Below the pieces are notes generated by a model. It did not search any database. It had not been told where the DNA came from and was given only the letters and a program-made list of their open reading frames with translations. DNA of 17,785 bases from assembly GCA_030593185.1 (NCBI GenBank), contig JAUVHQ010000012.1:1-17785 (forward strand). Direction: 5' to 3'. The position numbers and the translations under genes are program-made. Positions 1-7,340 of this stretch are shown here, one piece after another (position 1 is the stretch's first letter; each line of letters begins with the position of its first letter). The DNA is from Bacteroidota bacterium. Its GTDB lineage: Bacteria; Bacteroidota; Bacteroidia; Bacteroidales; VadinHA17.

Positions 1-1459
1 CTGTAACCATTATCTGATCGACGAAAATTGATTCTTTGATCCTGTTTTCAATAACCTGGGGTGCAATAAATTTACCGTTCGACAGCTTAAATATTTCTTT
101 TTTCCTGTCGGTTACTTTAAGGAATTTGTCTTTATCCCAGGAGCCAATATCTCCTGTATGAAACCAGCCGTCATCGTCAAAAACCGACTTTGTAAGCTCG
201 GGATCTTTATAATATCCAAGCATTACATTATGACCTTTACACATGATCTCACCGTCCTCAGCAATTTTCACATCAACTCCTTCGATCAGTTTTCCGACAG
301 TACCAAGTTTAAAATCGGGTTTTGTACTTTTGTTAATTGTAATTACAGGAGAAGTCTCGGTAAGACCGTACATATTGAGAACTTTTATGCCACATGCCCA
401 GAATATTTTCTCAAGACGTGGCTGCAATGTTGCCCCGCCACAACCTACTAACCTGATATTTCCTCCCAGTGCTTCTCTCCATTTACTAAAAATAAGCTTA
501 TCGGCAATTTTTAATTTCCGTTTATAAATCCATCCGTTGTTACCATCGGCTTTATATTTCAAACCGAGCTTAACAGCCCGGAAAAATATTGATTTCTTTG
601 GTTGTGGCAGCTTTTTGCCTTTAGCTATTACAGTATCGTAGATCTTCTCCATTATTCGTGGAACAGCATCAAATCCGGTAGGTTTTATCTCACGCATATT
701 TACAGCAATTGTTCCCATATTCTCGGCATAATATATACTGGTGCCACTAAACTGGGTTTGGTAATTCCCCATCCGGCCGCCTACATGGCATAGCGGTAAA
801 ACACTTAAGTATTTATCTTCGGGTTTTAGCGAAAACACTTCTGCTGCAGCCAGGAAATTACTGACAAGGTTTTTATGCGACAGCATTACACCTTTTGCAG
901 TACCTGTTGTACCGGATGTGTATATCAATGTTGCAAAGTCATCAGGGATGATTTCCTTTTTAATTCTTTCAATCTCCTCTTTGAATTGATCTACATTTTT
1001 TCTCCCGGATTCAATGATATCCATCCAGTTTTTAACCCCTTCTATTTTGTTAAATGAATAGAAATTTTTCAAATCTTTAACTTGTTCAAATGCAGGGTTA
1101 ATTATCTGGTACAATTTCTTGTCTGAAACGATAACTACCTTTGCGTCAGAATGTTCCAGGATATGCTTGTATTCATCGGTACAAAGTGAAGGAAAAACAG
1201 GTACATGAACAATACCGATCATTGCCATTCCCATATCGACAAAATTCCATTCAGGACGATTGTTGGAAACGGTTACAATTTTGTCTCCCTTTTTAAATCC
1301 AAGGTTCAAAAGTCCGGCGCTGAATGCATGCGACAGATCGATGTATTGTTGAGTGCTGTATTTTACCCATTTACCGTTTTCCTTTGCTACCAGTGCATCT
1401 TCTTTATCGAAGTTTTCCTTATACCGGTCGAGCAAATCAAATGTTCTTGTTACCTTCAT
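1..1459 (-). CDS. Long-chain acyl-CoA synthetase (AMP-forming), C-terminus cut by window edge
   Basis: The reading frame is open from an ATG at 1459 to the left edge, about 486 codons, with no stop; the family is usually near 600 residues, so roughly the last 100 are missing. It activates fatty acids with ATP to acyl-AMP and then acyl-CoA, at the cytoplasm or inner membrane face. Visible adenylate-forming motifs: the phosphate-binding loop YTSGTTGTAKG near residues 180-190, MYGLTETSPV near 360, the WFHTGDIG motif near 435 and DRKKEIFKLSNGK near 455. The N-terminus (MKVTRTFDLLDRY, then WVKYSTQQY and NRPEWNF) fits the FAA1/FadD15-like class of Bacteroidota. It lies 90 bp downstream of the glycosyltransferase gene on the same strand; that gap shows no clear terminator. 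The exact chain-length preference cannot be read from sequence. Confidence 0.93.
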   Translation of the reverse strand, partial: MKVTRTFDLLDRYKENFDKEDALVAKENGKWVKYSTQQYIDLSHAFSAGLLNLGFKKGDKIVTVSNNRPEWNFVDMGMAMIGIVHVPVFPSLCTDEYKHILEHSDAKVVIVSDKKLYQIINPAFEQVKDLKNFYSFNKIEGVKNWMDIIESGRKNVDQFKEEIERIKKEIIPDDFATLIYTSGTTGTAKGVMLSHKNLVSNFLAAAEVFSLKPEDKYLSVLPLCHVGGRMGNYQTQFSGTSIYYAENMGTIAVNMREIKPTGFDAVPRIMEKIYDTVIAKGKKLPQPKKSIFFRAVKLGLKYKADGNNGWIYKRKLKIADKLIFSKWREALGGNIRLVGCGGATLQPRLEKIFWACGIKVLNMYGLTETSPVITINKSTKPDFKLGTVGKLIEGVDVKIAEDGEIMCKGHNVMLGYYKDPELTKSVFDDDGWFHTGDIGSWDKDKFLKVTDRKKEIFKLSNGKFIAPQVIENRIKESIFVDQIMVT

Positions 1460-1549
1460 TGTTCTTTTTTTTCCAAATATAAATAATTCTTGATCATCAG
1501 GAAAATGCGTATTTAATGACCTATTTCAGATGTTTATGTCTTGTCTTTT

Positions 1550-3445
1550 TTATTTTGGTTCAAATATATCAACCTGAAGATCATCTACAAATAGTTCCCC
1601 TTTTCCTCTATGCCAGATATATACTTTGAGATTATCAGTTTTCCGGCGAACTTCAGGTGTTAAATAATCGAAACAAATGCGGTTCCATTCATTTAGTTTG
1701 AGATTCATCTTCTCCGAATCAAATGCTTTGTATTTGTATGCATATCCATTGTGTTCGAAGTGGATTACAAGACTGAAGGGATTGGTATTGATATTCCCTG
1801 TGGGGTAAATATAGGCACTTGCCTGTATCCATGCATGGTCCTGATCAGTGATTTCCCGGTAGCTTGCCTCAATTACAGGTGAATAAATATTTGAGCTATC
1901 AAGTAAAACAGATTTTTTTCCTGATAAAACAAACCGGATTGAAATTTTTGTTTTCAAATTCTCAAATTCTCTTTTTTGAAGCAACTTCCTGTTATATTCT
2001 TCTTCATTAATAAAGTTTTCTTTACCATCGAACGACCGTTTGATGAGTAACAGTTTTTTGTCCTCTTCATCGGCATTGGTTTTTCCGAAAACTTTGAAAT
2101 AATAATCTTTTGTCATCCGGTCGGAATCGATTATTCCATGGATAAACTGCCAGGTTTGAAACAGGTTAAGAACGATAAAAGCAAACATGACAAAGTAAAT
2201 AGCAATCCGAAAATTTCGTTTTTTGTTTTTTAAGTAAAACAGGAAATATCCCAGAGATATAGCCATTACCGGATAGGACTGGATCAAGGCTCTTTGGCCA
2301 AAACTTTGTGCATACCACCAGCATGACCAGCTTGATACAATATAAAGATTTGCAATAAAATAAAATAACAACGGGTAAAAAATTGCCCTGTTTTTTTTAT
2401 ATAAACCGGCTAATCCTAATATTGAGAATATCATCACGGGAGTATAAATAAGCCATCCTTTTCTGAAGCTGAAAAGTACTTTAAGAGTATAGGGATTCAA
2501 AAACTCAAACCCTTCACCTGCATTGGCTCCATAGCTGTTAAAAAGGAATTTACCGGTGAAGATTTTCCAATAAATAAATTGAAGACTACCAATTATCAAT
2601 AAGATTATTAATAATAGGATAACTTGCTTTTTTTGTCGAACAAGCAGATTAAATTTCTCAATTACTGTTTCTTTATTCCATACACCCCAGAAGAGCGGAA
2701 TAGCAAGACAAACAATTTCCGATGGTCTACTTAAAATTGTCAGACCGCAAGCAATTCCCAGTAAAATAATATATTTAAGTTTCTGTGAGCGATGCCATAA
2801 TATTGTCAGCCAGATAATAATGGCATATGTGGTAAACAGGAAATTGTGCGACATGGCATTTTGCCCGTGGAATGAACTATGGTAGAAATAATTTGTTCCA
2901 AGAACAATGATTACTATGGTTATTGCTGTTATCTTATCGCTGAAAAATTGAATAAGTACTTTCCGTAAAGCAATAATCCCGGTAACTGTAAAAACCTGAC
3001 CGCCGATAAATATTGCATATTGATAGGGGAGGGAAAAACCATCAGCAGAGTGGGTGGATAGTTTGGCAAACAGATGACCGATGAAGAAAAACGGGGAATA
3101 AAGAATGGACATCCCCATACTGTATTTCATAATATAATTGCCTGCAGGAAGTTTTATCGCCTGGTAAAAAGTGGCACTATTATGGTATTTATCAATGATC
3201 TCATGAATAATATTTTCGTTATTAATTCCCAGGTCGTTGTAGATAAATGTAAGGGGTAAATAGAGGTAATAACCAAATATATCCCAGGATAATATATTGT
3301 CCGGGAAGAAAGTAAAACCGCTGTATACCACAATAGCTATCAGAAGGATAGTAACTGTTTTTGAAACAGTGAATTTCATTGGATGTTCATTCAAGCCGGA
3401 GATAAATGTAAGGATTTTTTTGTTTTTGAATTTTCTTTTTAACAT
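1550..3445 (-). CDS. Polytopic GT-C-like membrane glycosyltransferase with C-terminal beta domain
   Basis: This is a 631-residue integral membrane protein. The first transmembrane helix spans about 31-47 and is followed by SWDIFGYYLYLP (53-64), whose Asp55 sits where GT-C transferases (GT39/PMT/ArnT-like) place a catalytic or metal-binding acid in the first periplasmic loop. Further hydrophobic segments run to about residue 440, with FHGQNAMSHN near 193-202 and LSRPSE near 235, features seen in related Bacteroidota membrane glycosyltransferases. From about residue 480 the protein is soluble and beta-rich (VIEASYREITDQDHAW ... ELFVDDLQVDIFEP), resembling a carbohydrate-binding-like sandwich, probably periplasmic. 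By family it would transfer a sugar from a polyprenyl-phosphate donor to an envelope acceptor; donor and acceptor are unknown. An AAGGA lies about 11 nt before the ATG. It starts 28 bp after the lipoprotein gene and may be cotranscribed with it. Family assignment is moderate. Confidence 0.72.
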   Translation of the reverse strand: MLKRKFKNKKILTFISGLNEHPMKFTVSKTVTILLIAIVVYSGFTFFPDNILSWDIFGYYLYLPLTFIYNDLGINNENIIHEIIDKYHNSATFYQAIKLPAGNYIMKYSMGMSILYSPFFFIGHLFAKLSTHSADGFSLPYQYAIFIGGQVFTVTGIIALRKVLIQFFSDKITAITIVIIVLGTNYFYHSSFHGQNAMSHNFLFTTYAIIIWLTILWHRSQKLKYIILLGIACGLTILSRPSEIVCLAIPLFWGVWNKETVIEKFNLLVRQKKQVILLLIILLIIGSLQFIYWKIFTGKFLFNSYGANAGEGFEFLNPYTLKVLFSFRKGWLIYTPVMIFSILGLAGLYKKNRAIFYPLLFYFIANLYIVSSWSCWWYAQSFGQRALIQSYPVMAISLGYFLFYLKNKKRNFRIAIYFVMFAFIVLNLFQTWQFIHGIIDSDRMTKDYYFKVFGKTNADEEDKKLLLIKRSFDGKENFINEEEYNRKLLQKREFENLKTKISIRFVLSGKKSVLLDSSNIYSPVIEASYREITDQDHAWIQASAYIYPTGNINTNPFSLVIHFEHNGYAYKYKAFDSEKMNLKLNEWNRICFDYLTPEVRRKTDNLKVYIWHRGKGELFVDDLQVDIFEPK

Positions 3446-3473
3446 TAGAATTCCTTGTGTCCGGCTTCTATCT

Positions 3474-3908
3474 TTATCCTGAAGGGACCACAGTCAGGGA
3501 GTCAGTAAGTAAGCCCCCACCAGGTTGTTTAACATGCACAAAATAAGTGCCTTCGTCAAAGTTTATTATTTTTAGTTGTTCACCTTCAAGGTAAACCATA
3601 ACAGAATCGCAGTTCTCACCCGGTACTAGTTTGCCCCAAACTTCAACATTAATTGTGTCCGCTATAGTCTGAGGATAAAAATGAGAGAATGAATAACAAC
3701 CATTATTACCAATGGTTCCGTAGAAACTGATAAAAAGAGTATCGGCTGTTGTTATCGTATCTGCTAAACTGATACTATCAACCTCAACTAAAAAATAGGT
3801 GTCCTGTTCTTCTTTTTCATCAAATTTTACGCAACCGGTGAATATTATCATATATCCCATTATGGATATGATTATTAATCCTGTATAAAAACTGATCTTT
3901 GATTTCAT
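3474..3908 (-). CDS. Small lipoprotein of unknown function
   Basis: A 144-residue protein with a type II signal peptide: charged start (MKSK), hydrophobic core to residue 22 and a lipobox FTGC with Cys26 as the lipidated residue. The following stretch KFDEKEEQD is acidic, like the lipoprotein export signal that sends Bacteroidota lipoproteins to the cell surface, so surface exposure is plausible (inference). The mature part is predicted mostly beta, with two further cysteines (71 and 100) that could pair, and ends in a segment (NFDEGTYFVHVKQPGG) resembling a small beta-sandwich. I do not recognise a named family. It lies just upstream of the membrane glycosyltransferase gene (28 bp gap), which may suggest a joint envelope role but proves nothing. 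Confidence 0.75.
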   Translation of the reverse strand: MKSKISFYTGLIIISIMGYMIIFTGCVKFDEKEEQDTYFLVEVDSISLADTITTADTLFISFYGTIGNNGCYSFSHFYPQTIADTINVEVWGKLVPGENCDSVMVYLEGEQLKIINFDEGTYFVHVKQPGGGLLTDSLTVVPSG

Positions 3909-4080
3909 TTTCTGTGTTTTAGGTTATTTATTATTACCAATATCATTAAAAAATAGTTCTTTCTGTCTCATAAACAGAATAGAATAAACAAGCAACTTGA
4001 GTTTATTAATAAAATCCATTTGGCAATTCAATCTTTTTTATTAGACGGATTAGTCAGCAAAATAGTTGCTTTAAAAATTT

Positions 4081-4839
4081 TCACCTTGTGTACTTAGCAA
4101 AGTCAAAGGTAAACGAAATTCTCATTTCATTCAGATCGGGACCTTTTCCTTCCTGAAAGAAAGGGGTTAGCATATAAGTAAAGCCGATACCAAGTCCTGT
4201 ATTTTTGTGAACGAGTGATGCATTTATCCCATATTTGGATTTATTCAGGTTGAAATCTTTGAATTCATTTGGTTCGATAAGGACTTTTTCTTTTTCTCCA
4301 TCCACTTTAAATTTTCGCTTATGTTTCCCTGCAAGATAACGGTCGAAAAACACACCGGCACTTAAATAAACCGGTCCGGTAGAAATATTAAAGTTTACAG
4401 GGAAATATACTGATCCGTACACCAGCTTGCTTTTTCCATAACCGAAAAATGTGTTTATATAATCATGGTCAGGATCATTGTCTTCAGTGACAACTACCTG
4501 ATCGCCCTGGAGTTGAAAAACAAGGTTATCACTAAACCGGTATTTATTAACCGCGACTCCTACACCTGCACTAAGGTGAACCGCTTCTGTCCCCAGTGAA
4601 ATAAAGTCTACCGAATAACGGCCGGTTAAGGCATCAAAGATGAATCCCGACCCAAATCCATTTATTGAAGTGCTAAATTGTTCAGCATCATCACCAAGGA
4701 AGAAGTTGTAGGCAAGACCTCCGTCATCCCTGGTATTGTCGAAGAATTTTACCCGGAAACCCTCCTGTGATAAAACGGGAAATGTTTGCATCAGGATAAG
4801 GACTGCCAGAAAAGCAAAAAATATAATTCGTTTTTTCAT
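4081..4839 (-). CDS. Exported beta-rich protein, probable small outer-membrane beta-barrel
   Basis: A 252-residue protein with a Sec signal peptide (MKKRIIFFAFLAVLILMQTF, likely cleavage near VLSQ, residues 22-25). The mature part has alternating hydrophobic and polar residues and aromatic-rich strands (YGKSKLVYGSVYFPVNFNIS, GPVYLSAGVFFDRY, GLGIGFTYMLTPFF) and ends MRISFTFDFAKYTR, the style of a transmembrane beta-barrel, although the last residue is Arg rather than the usual aromatic. It probably sits in the outer membrane; no specific family or ligand can be named. It is divergent from the MFS gene. The minus-strand stretch before its ATG contains AATTTGCAAAGCTATGTTC about 25-45 nt upstream, which may include the promoter -7 region and also resembles the right ends of elements E2 and E3. 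Confidence 0.7.
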   Translation of the reverse strand: MKKRIIFFAFLAVLILMQTFPVLSQEGFRVKFFDNTRDDGGLAYNFFLGDDAEQFSTSINGFGSGFIFDALTGRYSVDFISLGTEAVHLSAGVGVAVNKYRFSDNLVFQLQGDQVVVTEDNDPDHDYINTFFGYGKSKLVYGSVYFPVNFNISTGPVYLSAGVFFDRYLAGKHKRKFKVDGEKEKVLIEPNEFKDFNLNKSKYGINASLVHKNTGLGIGFTYMLTPFFQEGKGPDLNEMRISFTFDFAKYTR

Positions 4840-5184
4840 GGTTTCACATTTTTATAAAGAACATAGCTTTGCAAATTAATAAAAAAAATTTAAACGATGT
4901 TTTATACTGATTTTGGTTATTCGCAAAGGCTGAGGCTAAGGCTAAGGAAGATAAAAGGTTTTAGGATTTTTAGAAATTATTATTTGAAATGACATTTAAA
5001 GTCAAACAAATAAGTCTAAATAAAGACTGAAAGGATAATATGTGCACTTTAAAACCTTAGCCTCAGCCTTAGCCTAATTCAATGAATAAATTTAAGATTC
5101 CGATACGTTAAATTGATTTTTTCTCTACCTTCGATTTTTTAATGATCAGGAATTAATTTTGAAACATTTATTAATCAAAACACA
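4840..5184. other. Divergent intergenic region with an inverted repeat
   Basis: This 345-bp gap separates two divergently transcribed genes. It holds the 5' region of the exported protein gene, the hexamer inverted repeat (entered separately), a small hairpin AGTCT-N6-AGACT at 5013-5028 and an AT-rich leader of the MFS gene. TACCTTCG at 5126-5133 resembles the Bacteroidota -7 box (TAnnTTTG), but I see no TTTG box at the expected distance. No coding sequence is supported. Confidence 0.6.
4926..5075. repeat. Inverted pair of GGCTRA hexamer tandem repeats
   Basis: The left arm (4926-4947) is a run of GGCTGA/GGCTAA hexamers. The right arm (5055-5075) is its reverse complement. Positions 4926-4941 (AAGGCTGAGGCTAAGG) pair perfectly over 16 bp with 5055-5070. 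The 113 bp between the arms hold the hairpin at 5013-5028 and the string TTTTAGGATTT, which also occurs inside E3 and, reverse-complemented, in E1. The layout (inverted short-unit arrays around about 110 bp) mirrors E1 and E3 with a different unit. Confidence 0.85.
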
Positions 5185-6351
5185 TTGACAAGACAAAAGA
5201 AATTGGCATTTATTGCAGCATATTCCGGTATATTTATATTTGGAATTTGTGCTGTTTCAGTAGGTCTTATTCTACCGGATGTTATTACTAAATATTCAAT
5301 AAGCGAAATTGAAGCGGGAGTAGTTGCCTCTCTTTTGCCTTTCGGTATCCTGGCAGGTTCTTTCGTTTTTGGGCCTGTGGTTGACCGGTATGGTTACAAG
5401 TATTTGCTTATCTTTAGTGTACTGGCAGTGATGCTGGCATTGGAAGGAATAGCTTTCAGCGAAAGTTTATTTCTTCTCAAATCATCAGTTTTTATTATTG
5501 GTTTTGGGGGTGGGATACTTAATGGTTCTACAAGTGCTCTTGTAAGTGATATAAGCGATGGTAACAAGGGAGCAAATCTGAGTGTTCTGGGTGTGTTTTT
5601 CGGTATAGGAGCATTTGGGATGCCTTTACTTATTGGTTTATTATCAAAAATATTTACGGGTAATGAAATAATTGCATTTATCGGGTATATTCTTTTTATT
5701 CCTGTAGTTTATTTATTTTTTATCAGCTTCCCAAAACCTAAAATGGCCCGGCAATTTCCCTTCAAAGAGTTTCTACAAATGACAAAGGATCCTGTAATTA
5801 TACTTATTGGAGTTTTCCTGTTTTTTCAGAGTGGTGTTGAGGGTATTTCAAACAGCTGGACAACCACATATTTGCGGGATGTTGTTGATGCAGAAAAAGA
5901 GCATGCACTGTTTGCCCTGTCAGCCCTGGTGCTGAGTCTTACCCTTACACGAATAGTTCTGGGATATATTTTACGAAAGTTTTCTTCTGCTATCATACAA
6001 TTTATCAGTATATGTTTAGCGGCTACGGGAGCTTTTGTATTAATGTTCTCATCAACCTATGGATTAACTATGCTGGGACTTGTTTTCCTTGGTGCAGGAT
6101 TAGCATCAGGATTCCCGGTTTTACTCGGTTATGTGGGGGAACTTTATAAAGAGATGTCCGGAACAGCTTTTAGTTTTGTTTTTGTTATTGCTCTTATTGG
6201 CAATATGATAATAAATTACCTGATGGGAGTAATAGCCCAGGTTGCAGGAATGAAACATTTCACTTCATTGTTACTTTGCTGCCTTACTATTATGCTGATA
6301 GTTCTCTATTTTGTAATTAAACAGTTACGTTTGAAAATAAAAGTTTATTAA
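5185..6351 (+). CDS. MFS transporter
   Basis: A 388-residue polytopic membrane protein of the major facilitator superfamily with about 12 hydrophobic segments. The motif A loop GPVVDRYGYKY (63-73) joins helices 2 and 3, and GYILRKFSS is the matching loop of the second half. The central cytoplasmic loop (about 183-195, FPKPKMARQFPF) separates the two six-helix halves. The N-terminus (ISEIEAGVVASLLPFGILAGS) and GASGFPVL-like second-half segment recall the sugar-type FucP-like branch, but the substrate cannot be deduced. The start is a TTG at 5185: an in-frame stop lies at 5143-5145 and no ATG or GTG lies between it and the TTG, while an internal ATG would remove the first helices. Length is normal. 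Its stop lies only 7 bp before the first heptamer of E1. Confidence 0.85.
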   Translation: MTRQKKLAFIAAYSGIFIFGICAVSVGLILPDVITKYSISEIEAGVVASLLPFGILAGSFVFGPVVDRYGYKYLLIFSVLAVMLALEGIAFSESLFLLKSSVFIIGFGGGILNGSTSALVSDISDGNKGANLSVLGVFFGIGAFGMPLLIGLLSKIFTGNEIIAFIGYILFIPVVYLFFISFPKPKMARQFPFKEFLQMTKDPVIILIGVFLFFQSGVEGISNSWTTTYLRDVVDAEKEHALFALSALVLSLTLTRIVLGYILRKFSSAIIQFISICLAATGAFVLMFSSTYGLTMLGLVFLGAGLASGFPVLLGYVGELYKEMSGTAFSFVFVIALIGNMIINYLMGVIAQVAGMKHFTSLLLCCLTIMLIVLYFVIKQLRLKIKVY

Positions 6352-6354
6352 CTA

Positions 6355-6600
6355 ATCAGTCTACAGTCGGCAGTCCACAGTCAGCAATAAGGGGTTGTTC
6401 TTGCAATGGATATTTATCACGTTAATAAGAAATTACCTAAAGATGAACTTTACTCTTTGACCAATCAGATAAGAAAATCCTAAAAAGCATAAATAGCACG
6501 GTCTTAAGATTGCCGACTGCCGACTGAAGATTGCTGACTTAAAAATGCAAGGAATAATGAAATTAACTATATTAGGCAATTCAAACTTAAGGCACTGAAT
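6355..6600 (+). repeat. E1: heptamer-bounded element with four-helix-bundle gene relic
   Basis: The left array at 6359-6386 has four GTCNNCA heptamers (GTCTACA, GTCGGCA, GTCCACA, GTCAGCA). The right array at 6504-6538 has five units in inverted orientation. Between them lies the relic at 6406-6483. The right flank (about 6539-6585), read as reverse complement, carries TTAATTTCATTATTCCTTGC followed by ATTTTTAAGTC, closely matching the left flanks of E2 and E3; E1 is therefore the same element in opposite orientation. Outer limits are approximate. The element fills the gap between the MFS and TrmO-family genes. Confidence 0.85.
6406..6483 (+). pseudogene. Relic of a four-helix-bundle (S23 / 23S rRNA intervening-sequence type) protein gene
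   Basis: An ATG at 6406 opens 25 codons ending in TAA at 6481-6483. The peptide contains IYHVNKKLPKDELYSLTNQIRK, which matches the recognisable early segment of TIGR02436-type four-helix-bundle proteins (pattern IYxxTKxFPKxELYxLTxQIRRA). The family is about 110-130 residues, so only one short piece survives, and the gene is truncated directly after QIRKS. The same segment, further decayed, lies in E2 on the opposite strand. Recognition is from memory of the family motif; no search was run. Confidence 0.7.
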
Positions 6601-6645
6601 AGTTACAAAGTTTAATTTGTAGAAATATAATAACTCAATGTTATC

Positions 6646-7203
6646 ATGAAACCTTTTTTACGAACTGTTGCATTATTGTGGGTAGTTTTACCAACTGCCT
6701 TATCAGCCGAACAAACAGTACCGCAAATAAAAATAAAACCTGATACCATGGTAATAGAATATCAACCTATTGGAGAGTTTCATACCAGTATGACACCGCA
6801 AACCGGAGCACCCCGGCAGGGTACTTTGGAACCTGAAAATGAAGGCACAATTGAGATATATGAACCCTTTACTGAAGCATTGCGGGATATTGAAATGTAC
6901 AATTACATTATTGTCCTGTATCATATGCATTTGTCAAAAGGGTGGCGACCTTCTGCCAATCCACCGGGGAGTAAAAGGTCTTTCGGCTTGTTTGCAACAA
7001 GATCACCTAACCGGCCGAATTCCATTGGTTTTGCAGTTATCAAACTCAACCGGGTAAATGGAGCCATATTGCATGTCAGCGGGATTGATGCGTTTGACGG
7101 AACACCGGTGCTGGATATAAAACCGTGGATATCATCTCTTGATTGTCCCGATCCTGGTAAGGACATCGAAGTTGAACGGGAGCTCGGGATCAGAAAGGAA
7201 TAG
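6646..7203 (+). CDS. TrmO-family (TsaA/YaeB-like) tRNA-t6A methyltransferase homologue with an N-terminal signal peptide
   Basis: A 185-residue protein. Residues 38-166 form a complete short TrmO domain: YQPIGEFHTSM, GAPRQG, a helix with MYNYIIVLYHMHLSKGWRP, the SAM-site signature FGLFATRSPNRPNSIGFAVIKL (113-134) and VSGIDAFDGTPVLDIKPWI (144-162). In the cytoplasm TrmO N6-methylates t6A37 of tRNA using S-adenosylmethionine. Here, however, the frame begins with a convincing Sec signal peptide (MKPFLRTVALLWVVLPTALS, cleavage near 20-22), which would send the domain to the periplasm. An in-frame ATG at codon 35 (6748) would give a signal-less 151-residue protein of usual size for short TrmO members. 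No clear Shine-Dalgarno decides between them. The signal-bearing start is listed because codons 1-34 are uninterrupted and look coding; function in the periplasm would be unexplained. Confidence 0.8.
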   Translation: MKPFLRTVALLWVVLPTALSAEQTVPQIKIKPDTMVIEYQPIGEFHTSMTPQTGAPRQGTLEPENEGTIEIYEPFTEALRDIEMYNYIIVLYHMHLSKGWRPSANPPGSKRSFGLFATRSPNRPNSIGFAVIKLNRVNGAILHVSGIDAFDGTPVLDIKPWISSLDCPDPGKDIEVERELGIRKE

Positions 7204-7209
7204 GGGGAG

Positions 7210-7310
7210 AAGTAGGAAGTAAGAAGTAGGAAGTAAGAAGAAAGAGGAGAAGAGGAGAAAAGGAGAGTAGGCGATTGGATGAAAGCGGAAGAGAAAGAAA
7301 GAAAAAATTT
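7210..7310 (+). repeat. Polypurine tract with AAGTARG heptamer tandem repeats
   Basis: From the stop of the TrmO-family gene to about 7310 the plus strand is nearly all A and G. Positions 7210-7237 are four tandem heptamers alternating AAGTAGG and AAGTAAG, followed by a decayed AAGAAAG unit and irregular GGAGAAGAGG runs. Pure purine/pyrimidine strand bias can favour triplex DNA or an unstructured leader; either is inference. The tract precedes pncB by about 30 bp. Confidence 0.85.
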
Positions 7311-7340
7311 TAAAATTCCGATATATTTAATTTCAGATTT

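Noticed and set aside
158..1486. Plus-strand open frames across 158-1486
   Set aside because: They are antisense shadows of the acyl-CoA synthetase, whose minus-strand frame shows all adenylation motifs.
5103..5133. Full Bacteroidota promoter for the MFS gene
   Set aside because: TACCTTCG is a fair -7 box, but the only TTG nearby is 10 nt away rather than about 19, so the pair is not credible.
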